Shown: positions 1 through 8,672, numbered from the stretch's first letter. The stretch: DNA of 64,000 nt from Vibrio variabilis (GCF_003263785.1 NZ_JYJK01000139.1:17361-81360); one strand, 5' to 3'. Notes: generated from the sequence alone by a model not told the origin. Numbers and translations: made by a program.

Positions 1-303
1 TTATTGCAATCGGCAATTACCGATCCGCGCTTTCGAATCCATAAGCCAGAAGGCGCTATCTTCTTGTGGCTATGGTTTGATGAGCTACCCATTACCACTA
101 TGGAGCTCTACCAACGCTTGAAGGATCGCGGCGTGTTGATTGTACCTGGGGAATATTTCTTTATCGGTCAGGAAGATGAGTGGGATCATGCTCATCAATG
201 TCTGCGCATGAACTACGTGCAAGATGACGACAAAATGCAGCAAGGTATTGCGATCATCGCGGAAGAAGTGGCTAATGCATACGCGCAAGGCACTCGCGCT
301 TAA
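1..303 (+). CDS. avtA: Valine--pyruvate aminotransferase, C-terminal part
   Basis: Only the last 100 codons are present; the 5' end lies before the window. The piece matches the C-terminal small domain of AvtA, a fold-type I PLP enzyme that transfers amino groups between valine or alanine and 2-oxo acids in the cytoplasm. Visible family stretches are HKPEGAIFLWLWF, a run ending in RGVLIVPGEYFF, and HQCLRMNY, where the Arg is the usual carboxylate-binding position. The catalytic lysine is outside the window. Location beside ibpA and gyrB is the usual Vibrio arrangement. A strong hairpin follows the stop codon. Identification rests on recalled family similarity and is fairly sure. Confidence 0.85.
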   Translation, partial: LLQSAITDPRFRIHKPEGAIFLWLWFDELPITTMELYQRLKDRGVLIVPGEYFFIGQEDEWDHAHQCLRMNYVQDDDKMQQGIAIIAEEVANAYAQGTRA

Positions 304-331
304 GGCTGTTGATAAAATAGAATAAATACAA

Positions 332-355
332 AAAGAGCGCCTTCTGGCGCTCTTT
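332..355. terminator. Bidirectional terminator between avtA and ibpA
   Basis: Perfect 10-bp stem (AAAGAGCGCC / GGCGCTCTTT) with loop TTCT, A-rich on the left and T-rich on the right. It can end transcription of avtA from the left and of the convergent heat-shock gene from the right. Confidence 0.85.
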
Positions 356-392
356 CACTCTTTATATCAGGGCTTTCATTTCAGCGAAATGA

Positions 393-827
393 TTAGCCTT
401 CAATCAGTTTGTTGCCACCAATCTCAATTTTACGTGGCTGCATCGCTTCTGGAATTTCGCGCTCTAGATCAACGTGAAGAAGACCATTTTCCATGCTTGC
501 ACCGACGACTTTCACGTAGTCAGCGAGCTGGAACTTACGCTCGAAATCGCGCTCTGCGATACCTTGGTACACGTAGTTTTTACCTTCTTCGGCTTTACGC
601 TCACCCTTAACAATCAACATGTTCTCTTTTTGAGTCAGATCGAGTTGGTCTTCAGCAAAGCCAGCCACAGCCATAGTAATACGGAAGTGGTTCTCGTCTT
701 GTTGCTCGATGTTGTATGGAGGGTAACCGCCAGAAGAGTTTTTCGCTGAGTTCGCTTCCATCATGTTGAATAGACGATCGAAGCCAATTGCGTTGCGGTA
801 TAAAGGAGTGAAATCTACAGTTCTCAT
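393..827 (-). CDS. ibpA: Small heat shock protein, Hsp20/IbpA family
   Basis: A 144-residue ATP-independent holdase that binds unfolding proteins and passes them to DnaK and ClpB. The N-terminus MRTVDFTPLYRNAIGFDRLF is typical of IbpA. It is followed by the alpha-crystallin domain (about residues 35-125) with FRITMAVAGF, and a C-terminal tail containing the short IEIGG element in place of the I-x-I motif. The start ATG has a TGAGGA ribosome site 7 bases upstream. The gene is monocistronic, convergent with avtA, and preceded by a long structured leader and a sigma-32-like promoter. Single ibp copies usually combine the roles of E. coli IbpA and IbpB. Confidence 0.92.
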   Translation of the reverse strand: MRTVDFTPLYRNAIGFDRLFNMMEANSAKNSSGGYPPYNIEQQDENHFRITMAVAGFAEDQLDLTQKENMLIVKGERKAEEGKNYVYQGIAERDFERKFQLADYVKVVGASMENGLLHVDLEREIPEAMQPRKIEIGGNKLIEG

Positions 828-911
828 AATGCTATCCTCATAGTAAGCAATAGTCTTAGCCGTGAGTTTTCACCTACACCCAGCCTATAAACGGGTGTAG
901 TGACGACTAAG
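828..911 (-). promoter_or_regulatory. ROSE-like RNA thermometer in the ibpA leader
   Basis: The predicted transcript has about 240 bases of leader. Just before the start, TTGCT (minus strand, 846-850) can pair across a 7-base loop with AGGA of the ribosome site (835-838), the pairing that defines ROSE elements. Upstream lies an 8-bp stem (CTACACCC / GGGTGTAG, 874-881 with 893-900) enclosed by a 5-bp stem (CTTAG 855-859 / CTAAG 907-911), giving the multi-hairpin shape of ROSE leaders. Function is inferred from structure and from known IbpA regulation. Confidence 0.65.
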
Positions 912-1077
912 GGATTCATCCACCACTCCACTGACAGCCTTGCTGTTCGGGGACGTAGTAATAAATCAGTTTTTAAAGTGTGCCGTTAAAGCTATCCTCC
1001 ACTGAGCGATACTTTGCTGGCGTTTAAAAGGTCTGTTTCTTCTCTCTTGAGCAAGACAGCTCCCTCTTCATAACTAG

Positions 1078-1106
1078 ATATAGGGATGACGAAATTCGCT
1101 TTCAAG
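1078..1106 (-). promoter_or_regulatory. Sigma-32 (RpoH) heat-shock promoter of ibpA
   Basis: On the minus strand the sequence reads CTTGAAA, 14 bases, then CCCTATAT, close to the RpoH consensus CTTGAAA - 13 to 15 - CCCCATNT. It is placed to give a leader of about 240 bases to the ibpA start. Confidence 0.8.
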
Positions 1107-1151
1107 CCATTTTCTTAAATTATTTTTATAACGGTTATTTTTCATAGAGTT

Positions 1152-1195
1152 AAAAACAAAAAAGACCGCCGTGTAAGGCAGTCTTTTTTGTTTTT
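1152..1195 (-). terminator. Terminator downstream of gyrB
   Basis: Long A/T-flanked hairpin: a stem of about 15 bp (AAAAACAAAAAAGAC with GTCTTTTTTGTTTTT) continued by CGCC/GGC-A around a 6-base loop. It lies between the gyrB stop and the ibpA promoter and probably ends the dnaA-dnaN-recF-gyrB transcript. Confidence 0.7.
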
Positions 1196-1311
1196 AGATT
1201 GATTTTTCGAAGCTGGGTGAACTGAGTTCAAGGAGAAGGCGCGCAGTTTATAATCATAAATGAGCACCTTCGACGCGGAAATCAGTTCAGCCAGCCAAGA
1301 GAAATCAATCT
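1196..1311. repeat. Large imperfect inverted repeat after gyrB
   Basis: A 116-base palindromic element. Outer arms AGATTGATTT (1196-1205) and AAATCAATCT (1302-1311) are perfect complements. Next inward, GCTGGGTGAACTGA pairs with TCAGTTCAGCCAGC with one mismatch, then GAAGG with CCTTC, around an AT-rich centre. It touches the gyrB stop codon and sits beside a separate terminator. The form suggests a dispersed intergenic repeat or an RNA-folding element. Confidence 0.6.
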
Positions 1312-3726
1312 AAACGTCTAGGTTAGCTACTTTGAGTGCGTTCTCTTCGATGAAGTTACGACGCGGCTCTACTTGGTCGCCCATTAGCGTCGTGAACAGT
1401 TGGTCTGCGCCAACCGCATCTTCAATCGTAACTTGCATCATACGACGTGTTTCAGGATCCATTGTGGTTTCCCAAAGCTGATCTGGGTTCATCTCACCTA
1501 GACCTTTGTAGCGCTGTAGGCTCAGACCGCGACGCGATTCTTTGATTAGCCAGTTTAGGGCATCTTCAAAGTTGCTCACCGGTTGAGTACGCTCACCACG
1601 TTTCACGTAAGCACCTTCTTCGATCAGACCTTCTAGAGCTTCTGATAGAGACGCTAGCTTGCCGTACTCTTTCGAGTTCAGTAGGTCGATACTCAGTACA
1701 TGCTCATGGGTCACACCGTGAGTACGCACGATAATTTTCGGTAGGTTCAGACCTAGCTCAGCATGCTGTTCTACCTCAAAGCTGTATTGCTTGCGCCCAC
1801 TTCTTTGGCATTTAGCTGCTCAACAAGCTGCTTAGACCATGCTTCAACCGCCGCTGCGTCGTGACACTGCTCAGCCGTTAGGCGTGGCGTGTACATGAAT
1901 TCACTCACAAGGGCGTGTGGGTAACGACGAGCCATGCGCTCGGCAACCTTCACTGCACCGTTGTACTGTTGCACCAGCTTCTCTAGTGATTCACCGGCTA
2001 GTGCTGGCGCTTCAGCGTTGACGTGCAGAGCGGCGTTATCCAATGCCAAAGACACTTGGTACTGGTTCATTGCATCTTCATCTTTAATGTACTGCTCTTG
2101 TTTACCCTTCTTCACTTTGTAAAGCGGTGGCTGAGCGATGTACACGTAACCGCGCTCGATAAGCTCTGGCATTTGACGGTAGAAGAAGGTCAACAGCAGC
2201 GTACGGATGTGAGAACCATCGACGTCCGCATCGGTCATGATGATGATATTGTGGTAACGCAGTTTATCTGGGTTGTACTCGTCACGGCCGATACCACAGC
2301 CTAGAGCTGTAATTAGCGTTGCCACTTCTTGTGAAGACAGCATCTTATCGAAACGCGCTTTTTCAACGTTTAGGATCTTACCTTTTAGTGGAAGAATCGC
2401 TTGGTTCTTACGGTTACGACCCTGCTTAGCACTACCGCCCGCAGAGTCACCCTCCACTATGTACAGTTCAGAAAGCGCTGGGTCTTTTTCTTGGCAGTCA
2501 GCCAGTTTACCAGGCAGACCCGCTAGGTCTAGAGCGCCTTTACGACGTGTCATCTCACGCGCTTTACGCGCTGCATCACGTGCGCGAGCGGCGTCAATGA
2601 TCTTAGTACAAACAATCTTCGCTTCTGCTGGGTTTTCCACTAGGAACTCAGACAGTTTCTCACCCATTGCAGACTCAACCGCGGATTTCACTTCTGATGA
2701 AACCAGCTTATCTTTGGTCTGGCTTGAGAACTTCGGATCTGGCACTTTCACCGAAATGATGGCGGTCAAACCTTCACGAGCATCATCACCTGATGTCGCT
2801 GTCTTAGCTTTCTTAGAGAAGCCCTCTTTATCCATGAACGAGTTCAGCGTACGCGTTAGTGCGGCACGGAAACCCGCAAGGTGAGTACCACCATCACGTT
2901 GAGGGATGTTGTTGGTAAAGCAGTAAATGTTTTCTTGGTAGCCATCATTCCACTGCATCGCCACTTCAACTGTGATGCCATCATCACGCTCGTTATCAAA
3001 GTGGAAGATTTTCTGAATGATTGGTGTCTTGTTGGTATTTAGGTGTTCAACAAATGCTTGGATGCCACCTTCAAACATGAAGTGATCCATTTTGTCTTCT
3101 TCGCGCTTATCGACAAGCTTGATTGAAACACCAGAGTTTAGGAACGACAGTTCACGTAGACGCTTGGCAAGAATGTCGTAGTGGAACTCGACGTTTGAGA
3201 AGGTTTCCTCACTTGGCCAGAAACGGATCTCTGTACCCGTTTTATCGGTATCACCAATCACAGCCAGTGGCGCCTGTGGCTCACCGTGGTGATAAGTTTG
3301 AGTATGAATGTGACCGCCACGATGGATTGTCAGTGTGACTTGTTTGGACAGTGCGTTTACTACCGATACACCTACACCGTGCAGACCGCCCGATACCTTG
3401 TACGAGTTGTCATCGAACTTACCACCAGCGTGAAGTACCGTCATGATAACTTCTGCGGCAGACACTTGCTCTTCTGGGTGCATTTCCGTTGGAATACCAC
3501 GGCCATCATCGCTAACAGAAACAGAGTTGTCCTCATGAATAGTCACGATAATGTCGCTACAGTGACCAGCTAACGCTTCATCAATTGAGTTATCAACCAC
3601 CTCAAAAACCATGTGGTGTAGACCGGTTCCATCGTCCGTGTCGCCGATGTACATTCCCGGACGCTTACGTACCGCATCCAGACCCTTTAGTACCTTAATA
3701 CTCGATGAATCGTAATTTTCTGACAT
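1310..3726 (-). CDS. gyrB: DNA gyrase subunit B (one-base frameshift in the sequence)
   Basis: ATPase subunit of gyrase, which introduces negative supercoils. From the N-terminus: GHKL ATPase (RPGMYIGDT, DNSIDEALAGH, GGLHGVGVSVVNAL), transducer domain, then TOPRIM (YIVEGDSAGGSAKQGR, the DADVDGSHI metal site) and the Gyr-insert and tail ending in NLDV. One base is missing near 1790: GCAAGC-AATAC reads where GCAAGC-CAATAC would keep frame, so translation as given stops after about 650 residues. With one base restored the protein is 805 residues, the normal Vibrio length. Since gyrB is essential, this is almost certainly a sequence error. It is the last gene of the dnaA-dnaN-recF-gyrB run. Confidence 0.95.
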
Positions 3727-3738
3727 GAGTTTCTCTCA

Positions 3739-4821
3739 CTATTTACCTTGCTCTATTGTGCCATGTTCCACATGAAACATCTTGCCATTTTCGTCAATCA
3801 TGTCGGCAACTTGGCTTTCGGTAATAGAGCTTACAAAAACTTGAGCCTGAGTCTGTTTTAAGTAATCCGCTAAGCGTTTACGACGCAGGCTATCTAATTC
3901 TGAAGCAAAGTCATCTATCAGATAGATACATTGCTTTCCGGTCAACTCTGCAAGATGCTGCCCTTGCGCAAGGCGCAGCGCACACATCATCAGTTTTAGC
4001 TGACCACGAGACAACACATCCTCTACAGGGGTGTTGTTCACTTTAATTCTTAAATCGGCTTTATTGGGGCCACTAAAGGTGTATCCCAAACTTTGGTCAC
4101 GCTCAAAGTTACGCTCCAAGAGCTCGCCATACGGCGTGTCTTTTTCCCAGCCACGGTAATAACCGAGTTTGATTTCAAACTCCGGCAGAAAAGACTGACA
4201 CATTTCTTCAGCCAAGGTTTTCATTTGCTCGACATAGGTGCGGCGCCAACCATCGATTTGTTCAGCCAACTGGGCTAAATCTCTATCCCAGTAGCTCAAT
4301 TCTCGGTAGCTGGTGGCCGTCTTCAGCAGCGCATTGCGCTGCTTACTGAGACGCTTAAAACGACCCCAAGCCTCAAAAAAACCTGGCTCAGAGTGAAATA
4401 CACCCCAGTCAATAAATGCCCGGCGAAACTTAGGGCCATCAGTGAGCAATTCAAAGCCCTCTGGATGGATAAGTTGCAGCGGCAGAACCTTGGCAAGCTG
4501 AGCTAACTTTTGCCCAGATTGACCGCCTATTTTAACCTCTGTTGAGCCATCGCGCTGCTTATTAATGCCAATGGGTATCTCAAATTGATCCGAGTTCAAA
4601 AAACGGCCATGTACAAACAGCTCTTGGCAGTCATTTTGTATCACTCGACCGGTGAGCGAACTCTTAAATGAGCGCCCATGACCAAGCAAATAGATCGCCT
4701 CCAACAAGCTGGTTTTGCCACTGCCGTTGGGGCCAATAATAAAGTTAAAGCCTGTAGATAGTTCAATATCACAGGCTTTAATATTTCGAAATTGCTGTAC
4801 GATTAAACGCGTAAGCGGCAT
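3739..4821 (-). CDS. recF: DNA replication and repair protein RecF
   Basis: 360-residue SMC-like ATPase that loads RecA at gaps with RecO and RecR. It shows Walker A GPNGSGKTSLLEAI near residue 31, the ABC signature LSRGQLKLMM and Walker B YLIDDFASELD near the C-terminus. Start and length match the family. It lies 15 bases after dnaN and 12 bases before gyrB, so it is probably co-transcribed and translationally linked. Its last codons contain a degenerate parS-like sequence. Confidence 0.96.
   Translation of the reverse strand: MPLTRLIVQQFRNIKACDIELSTGFNFIIGPNGSGKTSLLEAIYLLGHGRSFKSSLTGRVIQNDCQELFVHGRFLNSDQFEIPIGINKQRDGSTEVKIGGQSGQKLAQLAKVLPLQLIHPEGFELLTDGPKFRRAFIDWGVFHSEPGFFEAWGRFKRLSKQRNALLKTATSYRELSYWDRDLAQLAEQIDGWRRTYVEQMKTLAEEMCQSFLPEFEIKLGYYRGWEKDTPYGELLERNFERDQSLGYTFSGPNKADLRIKVNNTPVEDVLSRGQLKLMMCALRLAQGQHLAELTGKQCIYLIDDFASELDSLRRKRLADYLKQTQAQVFVSSITESQVADMIDENGKMFHVEHGTIEQGK
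3764..3779. promoter_or_regulatory. parS-like sequence inside the recF 3' end
   Basis: TGTTCCACATGAAACA differs at two positions from the parS consensus TGTTTCACGTGAAACA and is an imperfect palindrome. ParB of this chromosome is encoded 15 kb away, and parS sites normally lie near oriC. The loss of the central CG step argues for weak or no binding, so this is only a candidate. Confidence 0.35.
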
Positions 4822-4836
4822 AACATCATGCTCGTC

Positions 4837-5937
4837 TTAGAGACGAATCGGCATCACCACGTACATGGCACTGTCATCTTCACTATTTTCAATCAACGCA
4901 CTGGCGTTGGCATTGGACATCGACATGCGTACCTGGTCGCAGCGAAGCGTGTTAAGTACATCGAGAACGTAAGAAACGTTGAAACCAATCTCGAGCGCGT
5001 CACCTTGGAAGTTGACGTCAAGCATCTCTTCGGCTTCTTCTTGCTCTGGGTTATTCGCCGTAATGCGCATCTCGTTGTCCGCTAGGTTGACACGAACACC
5101 GCGGAATTTCTCATTCGATAGAATCGCGGCACGAGAGAACGCCTGACGCAACTCATCACAGTTTGTTTCGAGTGTTTTGTCGGTATTTTGCGGCATTACG
5201 CGGCGATAATCTGGGAAACGACCATCAACAAGCTTAGAAGTGAAGACATAGTTGTTCACTTCAGCACGGATGTTCGAGCTACCAATTTGCAGCGTGACTG
5301 GCTGCTCTGGCGCATCTAGAAGCTTAGAAAGCTCCTGTACACCTTTTCGCGGCACAATGATCTGTTTGTTGTCAAAGCTGCCTTCTAGCGCCACCGTTGC
5401 CACCGCCATACGGTGACCATCAGTCGCCACTGAGCGCAATGTTGTTTGGTCTAATTCAAACAGCATACCGTTTAGGTAGTAACGCACATCTTGGTTCGCC
5501 ATTGAGAACTGAGTCTTGTCGATCAATGACTTAAGCTCAGCTTGAGTCACCGTCACCGCCACTTCTTGCTGCCAATCTTCAATGTTTGGGAAATCGCTCG
5601 CTGGCAATGTGGATAGGGAGAAACGGCTACGACCAGAGCGCACTTGTACGCGATCGCCTTCTAGTACGATAGTGATTGTTGAGTCATCCGGTAGCCCACG
5701 ACAGATATCGAGGAACTTACGTGAAGGTACGGTCACACTGCCCGCTTCAAATTCACTCTCTAACGTCACCTTACTTACCAACTCGACCTCAAGGTCTGTT
5801 GCGGTAAGAGAAAGCACCCCTTCTTCTACTTTAAGAAGCAAGTTGCCCAAAATAGGTAATGTAGGACGGCCGCCTAATGCACCAGAAACTTGTTGTAACG
5901 GCTTTAGTAGGTGATGACGTTCGATAGTAAATTTCAT
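4837..5937 (-). CDS. dnaN: DNA polymerase III beta sliding clamp
   Basis: The clamp encircles DNA and tethers polymerase III; it also binds RecF-pathway and mismatch repair partners. The chosen start gives MKFTIERHHLLKPLQQVSG and 366 residues, exactly the family length. A longer frame of ten extra codons exists, but its ATG has no ribosome site, while the chosen ATG follows GAAGAG. Three repeated clamp domains (about 1-120, 121-245, 246-366) are present, and the end VMPIRL matches the family. It sits between dnaA and recF in the usual order. Confidence 0.96.
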   Translation of the reverse strand: MKFTIERHHLLKPLQQVSGALGGRPTLPILGNLLLKVEEGVLSLTATDLEVELVSKVTLESEFEAGSVTVPSRKFLDICRGLPDDSTITIVLEGDRVQVRSGRSRFSLSTLPASDFPNIEDWQQEVAVTVTQAELKSLIDKTQFSMANQDVRYYLNGMLFELDQTTLRSVATDGHRMAVATVALEGSFDNKQIIVPRKGVQELSKLLDAPEQPVTLQIGSSNIRAEVNNYVFTSKLVDGRFPDYRRVMPQNTDKTLETNCDELRQAFSRAAILSNEKFRGVRVNLADNEMRITANNPEQEEAEEMLDVNFQGDALEIGFNVSYVLDVLNTLRCDQVRMSMSNANASALIENSEDDSAMYVVMPIRL

Positions 5938-6024
5938 AGATAACTCTTCGTAAAGATGGCAATCCATGCCACTTATATGCGAAATACAATAACTTGAATG
6001 CTAATTATAGTGATTATGCCACTA

Positions 6025-7431
6025 TTATGAAGAAAGCGTGCGAATTAAGTTGGAATAGTCTTCCTTAATGTCATGACTCTCCTCACGCAGCTGAGCGATT
6101 TTACGACACGCATGCAACACGGTCGTGTGGTCACGACCACCAAACGCATCGCCAATCTCTGGCAGGCTGTGGTTGGTCAACTCTTTCGCTAGTGCCATCG
6201 CCAGCTGACGCGGGCGAGCCACAGAGCGAGAACGACGCTTAGAAAGCAGATCCGCAACTTTAATCTTGTAGTATTCGGCAACCGTCTTTTGAATGTTATC
6301 AATGGTCACCAACTTCTCTTGCAGAGCGAGCAAGTCACGCAGCGCTTCACGAACAAAATCGATGGTAATTGGACGACCGGTAAAGTTGGCGTTAGCAATG
6401 ACACGGTTTAGGGCACCTTCCAGCTCACGAACGTTTGAACGCAAACGCTTAGCAATGAAGAAGGCCACTTCATCGGCTAGGTGAATTTGGTGGTCTTCGG
6501 CTTTTTTCATCAAGATCGCCACGCGAGTTTCTAGCTCAGGTGGTTCGATCGCCACGGTCAAGCCCCAACCAAAACGAGATTTCAGGCGATCTTCTACGCC
6601 ATTGATCTCTTTCGGATAACGATCCGATGTCAGGATGATCTGTTGGTTACCTTCAAGCAGCGCATTAAAGGTATGGAAGAACTCTTCTTGCGAGCGCTCT
6701 TTATTGGCGAAGAATTGAATATCATCGATAAGCAGCGCATCAACACTGCGGTAGTAGCGCTTAAATTCTTCAATTGCGTTGTTTTGTAGCGCCTTAACCA
6801 TGTCCTGAACGAAACGCTCCGAGTGCATGTACACCACTTTTGCGTTTGGCTTGTTATCAACAATGGCGTTGCCCACAGCGTGCAATAGGTGAGTTTTACC
6901 CAAGCCTGTTCCGCCATATAAGAACAGCGGGTTATAGGCCGCACCAGGGTTATCCGCCACCTGACGTGCCGCAGCAAGACCAAGCTGGTTCGACTTACCT
7001 TCAACGAAGTTGTTGAACTTATGCTTAATGTTAACGTTCGAGCGGTGGTTGATGTCCGAGACTTCTGCCTCATCATCCCAGGTTTTATGCACAGGTTGGC
7101 GCGCTTGCAGCTGCGCAGGTGCAGAAGACTCAGCCGCAACGTCGGCCGCGGTCTTTACTGGCTTGGGCGCTGGCGGCGCAGAAACCGGCTTGCTGCCGAC
7201 TTCGAAACGTAGATTCGGCACATCATTACCACAGTACTCTTTCAGTAAGCGGTTAATGCTGTTGAGGTATCTGTCGCGCACCCAGTCGAGTACAAAGCGG
7301 TTAGGCGCAAATAGAGTTAGGGTGTTGTCATTAAGCTCAGCTTGTAGGGGTCTAACCCACATGCTGAATTCGGTAGCGGGTAGCTCTTCTTGTAGACGTT
7401 GCGAACATTGCAACCAAAGCGAAGATGACAC
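6025..7431 (-). CDS. dnaA: Chromosomal replication initiator DnaA
   Basis: 468-residue AAA+ initiator that binds DnaA boxes at oriC and opens the duplex. Domain I (about 1-85) binds DnaB and DiaA; a Pro/Ala-rich linker follows. Domain III has Walker A GGTGLGKTHLLHA near residue 172 and Walker B ALLIDDIQFF. Domain IV carries the DNA-binding signature GGRDHTTVLHACRKI. The start is GTG after GAGAG, as in E. coli. It heads the dnaN-recF-gyrB run, and its upstream region has a DnaA box, consistent with autoregulation. Confidence 0.97.
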   Translation of the reverse strand: MSSSLWLQCSQRLQEELPATEFSMWVRPLQAELNDNTLTLFAPNRFVLDWVRDRYLNSINRLLKEYCGNDVPNLRFEVGSKPVSAPPAPKPVKTAADVAAESSAPAQLQARQPVHKTWDDEAEVSDINHRSNVNIKHKFNNFVEGKSNQLGLAAARQVADNPGAAYNPLFLYGGTGLGKTHLLHAVGNAIVDNKPNAKVVYMHSERFVQDMVKALQNNAIEEFKRYYRSVDALLIDDIQFFANKERSQEEFFHTFNALLEGNQQIILTSDRYPKEINGVEDRLKSRFGWGLTVAIEPPELETRVAILMKKAEDHQIHLADEVAFFIAKRLRSNVRELEGALNRVIANANFTGRPITIDFVREALRDLLALQEKLVTIDNIQKTVAEYYKIKVADLLSKRRSRSVARPRQLAMALAKELTNHSLPEIGDAFGGRDHTTVLHACRKIAQLREESHDIKEDYSNLIRTLSS

Positions 7432-7536
7432 GGTGCTCTCACTCTATTTATTGGAATTGGAAAAGATTGGTAATTTTACCTGTTGATAACCAAGATCGCC
7501 AGCAAATGATCGGCGATCCAGTGAATAAGATCTAAG

Positions 7537-7545
7537 TTATTCACA
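7537..7545 (+). promoter_or_regulatory. DnaA box upstream of dnaA
   Basis: TTATTCACA matches the TTATNCACA consensus exactly and lies about 106 bases before the dnaA GTG. A one-mismatch box TGATCCACA follows at 7567-7575. The cluster suggests DnaA autoregulation. The rest of the 407-base gap between dnaA and the transporter holds several GATC sites and a palindrome at 7683-7698; no gene is visible in it. Confidence 0.6.
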
Positions 7546-7682
7546 ATTTTTTCGGTCGATTTGGCTTGATCCACACAAATTGCCCTAATTTTACTCACAA
7601 ACGCATGCACAAAACACAGATCTACCCACAAAATGCGAAACATGATCTAACTTGTGTATAGATCCGTGTTCAAGCTGTCATC

Positions 7683-7698
7683 GAGTTTGATCAAACTC
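7683..7698. promoter_or_regulatory. Perfect 16-bp palindrome (operator candidate)
   Basis: GAGTTTGATCAAACTC is a perfect 8+8 palindrome without a T-tract, so it looks like a dimeric protein-binding site rather than a terminator. It lies 140 bases before the ABC transporter gene and 252 bases before dnaA. Confidence 0.4.
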
Positions 7699-7838
7699 TG
7701 AACAAAGATGAGCAAAAAGTCAGCGTTCAACCACGGATTTGTTATGGTTAATAACAACTCGTTATTTAACTTATCGACAGTTTTACCAGTAACATCCCCT
7801 GCATAAATTGAATCCCCATAAATGGTAGGAGTAGTACA

Positions 7839-8603
7839 ATGAAAAACTGGATTAAAGGCCTACTAACGGCATTAGCGCTTTCTGCAACCGTATCTCAAGC
7901 AGTTTATGCTGCAACCGCACAAGAAGTGAAAGTCGGCATGTCTGGTCGCTACTTCCCATTTACCTTTGTTAAGCAAGACAAGTTGCAAGGGTTTGAAGTT
8001 GACCTTTGGGACGAAATTGGTCGCAGAAACGACTACAAAGTCGAGTACGTGACTGCGAACTTCTCAGGTTTGTTTGGTTTACTTGAGACTGGTCGTATCG
8101 ACACTATCTCTAACCAGATCACTATGACCGATGCACGTAAAGCGAAATACCTATTTGCCAACCCATACGTGATTGATGGTGCACAGATTACCGTTCGCAA
8201 AGGCAATGACAGCATTCAAGGTATTGAAGACCTCGCAGGTAAAACGGTGGCGGTAAACCTGGGTTCTAACTTTGAACAGCTACTACGCAGCTACGATAAG
8301 GACAACAAAATCAACGTGAAAACCTACGACACAGGTATTGAACACGATGTAGCCCTTGGTCGCGCTGATGCCTTCGTGATGGATCGCCTATCTGCACTTG
8401 AACTTATCAAGAAGACAGGCCTACCTCTGCAGCTAGCGGGCGAACCGTTCGAAACGATTGAGAACGCATGGCCATTCGTGAACAACGAAAAAGGTCAAAA
8501 GCTGCAACAAGAGGTGAATGCGGCACTGGCAGACATGCGTGCAGATGGTACGCTAGCGACTATCTCTGAGAAGTGGTTTGGCGCAGACATCACTAAAAAG
8601 TAA
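7839..8603 (+). CDS. Amino acid ABC transporter substrate-binding protein (cystine-like)
   Basis: 254-residue periplasmic binding protein of the polar amino acid family (SBP_bac_3). A signal peptide is clear: MKNW, a hydrophobic core, cleavage near VYA-AT (about residue 25). Mature features are GFEVDLWDEIGRR near the N-terminus, ISNQITMTDARK, and the C-terminal EKWFGADITKK, which resembles the end of E. coli cystine-binding TcyJ/FliY. The permease and ATPase genes follow on the same strand, and a hairpin behind this gene would allow extra binding protein to be made. Substrate is inferred; cystine or another polar amino acid is likely. GGAG precedes the ATG. Confidence 0.88.
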   Translation: MKNWIKGLLTALALSATVSQAVYAATAQEVKVGMSGRYFPFTFVKQDKLQGFEVDLWDEIGRRNDYKVEYVTANFSGLFGLLETGRIDTISNQITMTDARKAKYLFANPYVIDGAQITVRKGNDSIQGIEDLAGKTVAVNLGSNFEQLLRSYDKDNKINVKTYDTGIEHDVALGRADAFVMDRLSALELIKKTGLPLQLAGEPFETIENAWPFVNNEKGQKLQQEVNAALADMRADGTLATISEKWFGADITKK

Positions 8604-8618
8604 GTGATCACTATTATT

Positions 8619-8651
8619 ACGCCCACTACGCTTGTTAGTGGGCGTTTGTTT
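8619..8651 (+). terminator. Partial terminator between binding protein and permease genes
   Basis: 10-bp stem (ACGCCCACTA / TAGTGGGCGT) with a 7-base loop followed by TTGTTTTT. In binding-protein operons such hairpins reduce read-through and stabilise the first message, giving more binding protein than permease. Confidence 0.7.
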
Positions 8652-8672
8652 TTCTAGAAGTTTGGTAACGTT

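Noticed and set aside
393..749. Plus-strand frames opposite ibpA
   Set aside because: They lie antisense to a well-recognised Hsp20 gene, with no ribosome sites and unnatural composition.
1600..1616. GTTTCACGT sequence in gyrB as a parS half-site
   Set aside because: The right half does not match parS and it encodes the conserved AYVKRGE stretch.
2273..2884. 203-codon plus-strand frame within gyrB
   Set aside because: Antisense shadow of a conserved gene; low-complexity Ser/Arg/Ala composition.
1310..3726. gyrB read as two separate genes
   Set aside because: Both parts are adjacent pieces of one GyrB; a single inserted base restores the 805-residue protein. The same reasoning applies to the other split genes.
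6630..7139. 169-codon frame within dnaA on the same strand
   Set aside because: It is a shadow in another frame of the AAA+ domain; composition is Ser/Leu/Arg-rich and matches nothing.
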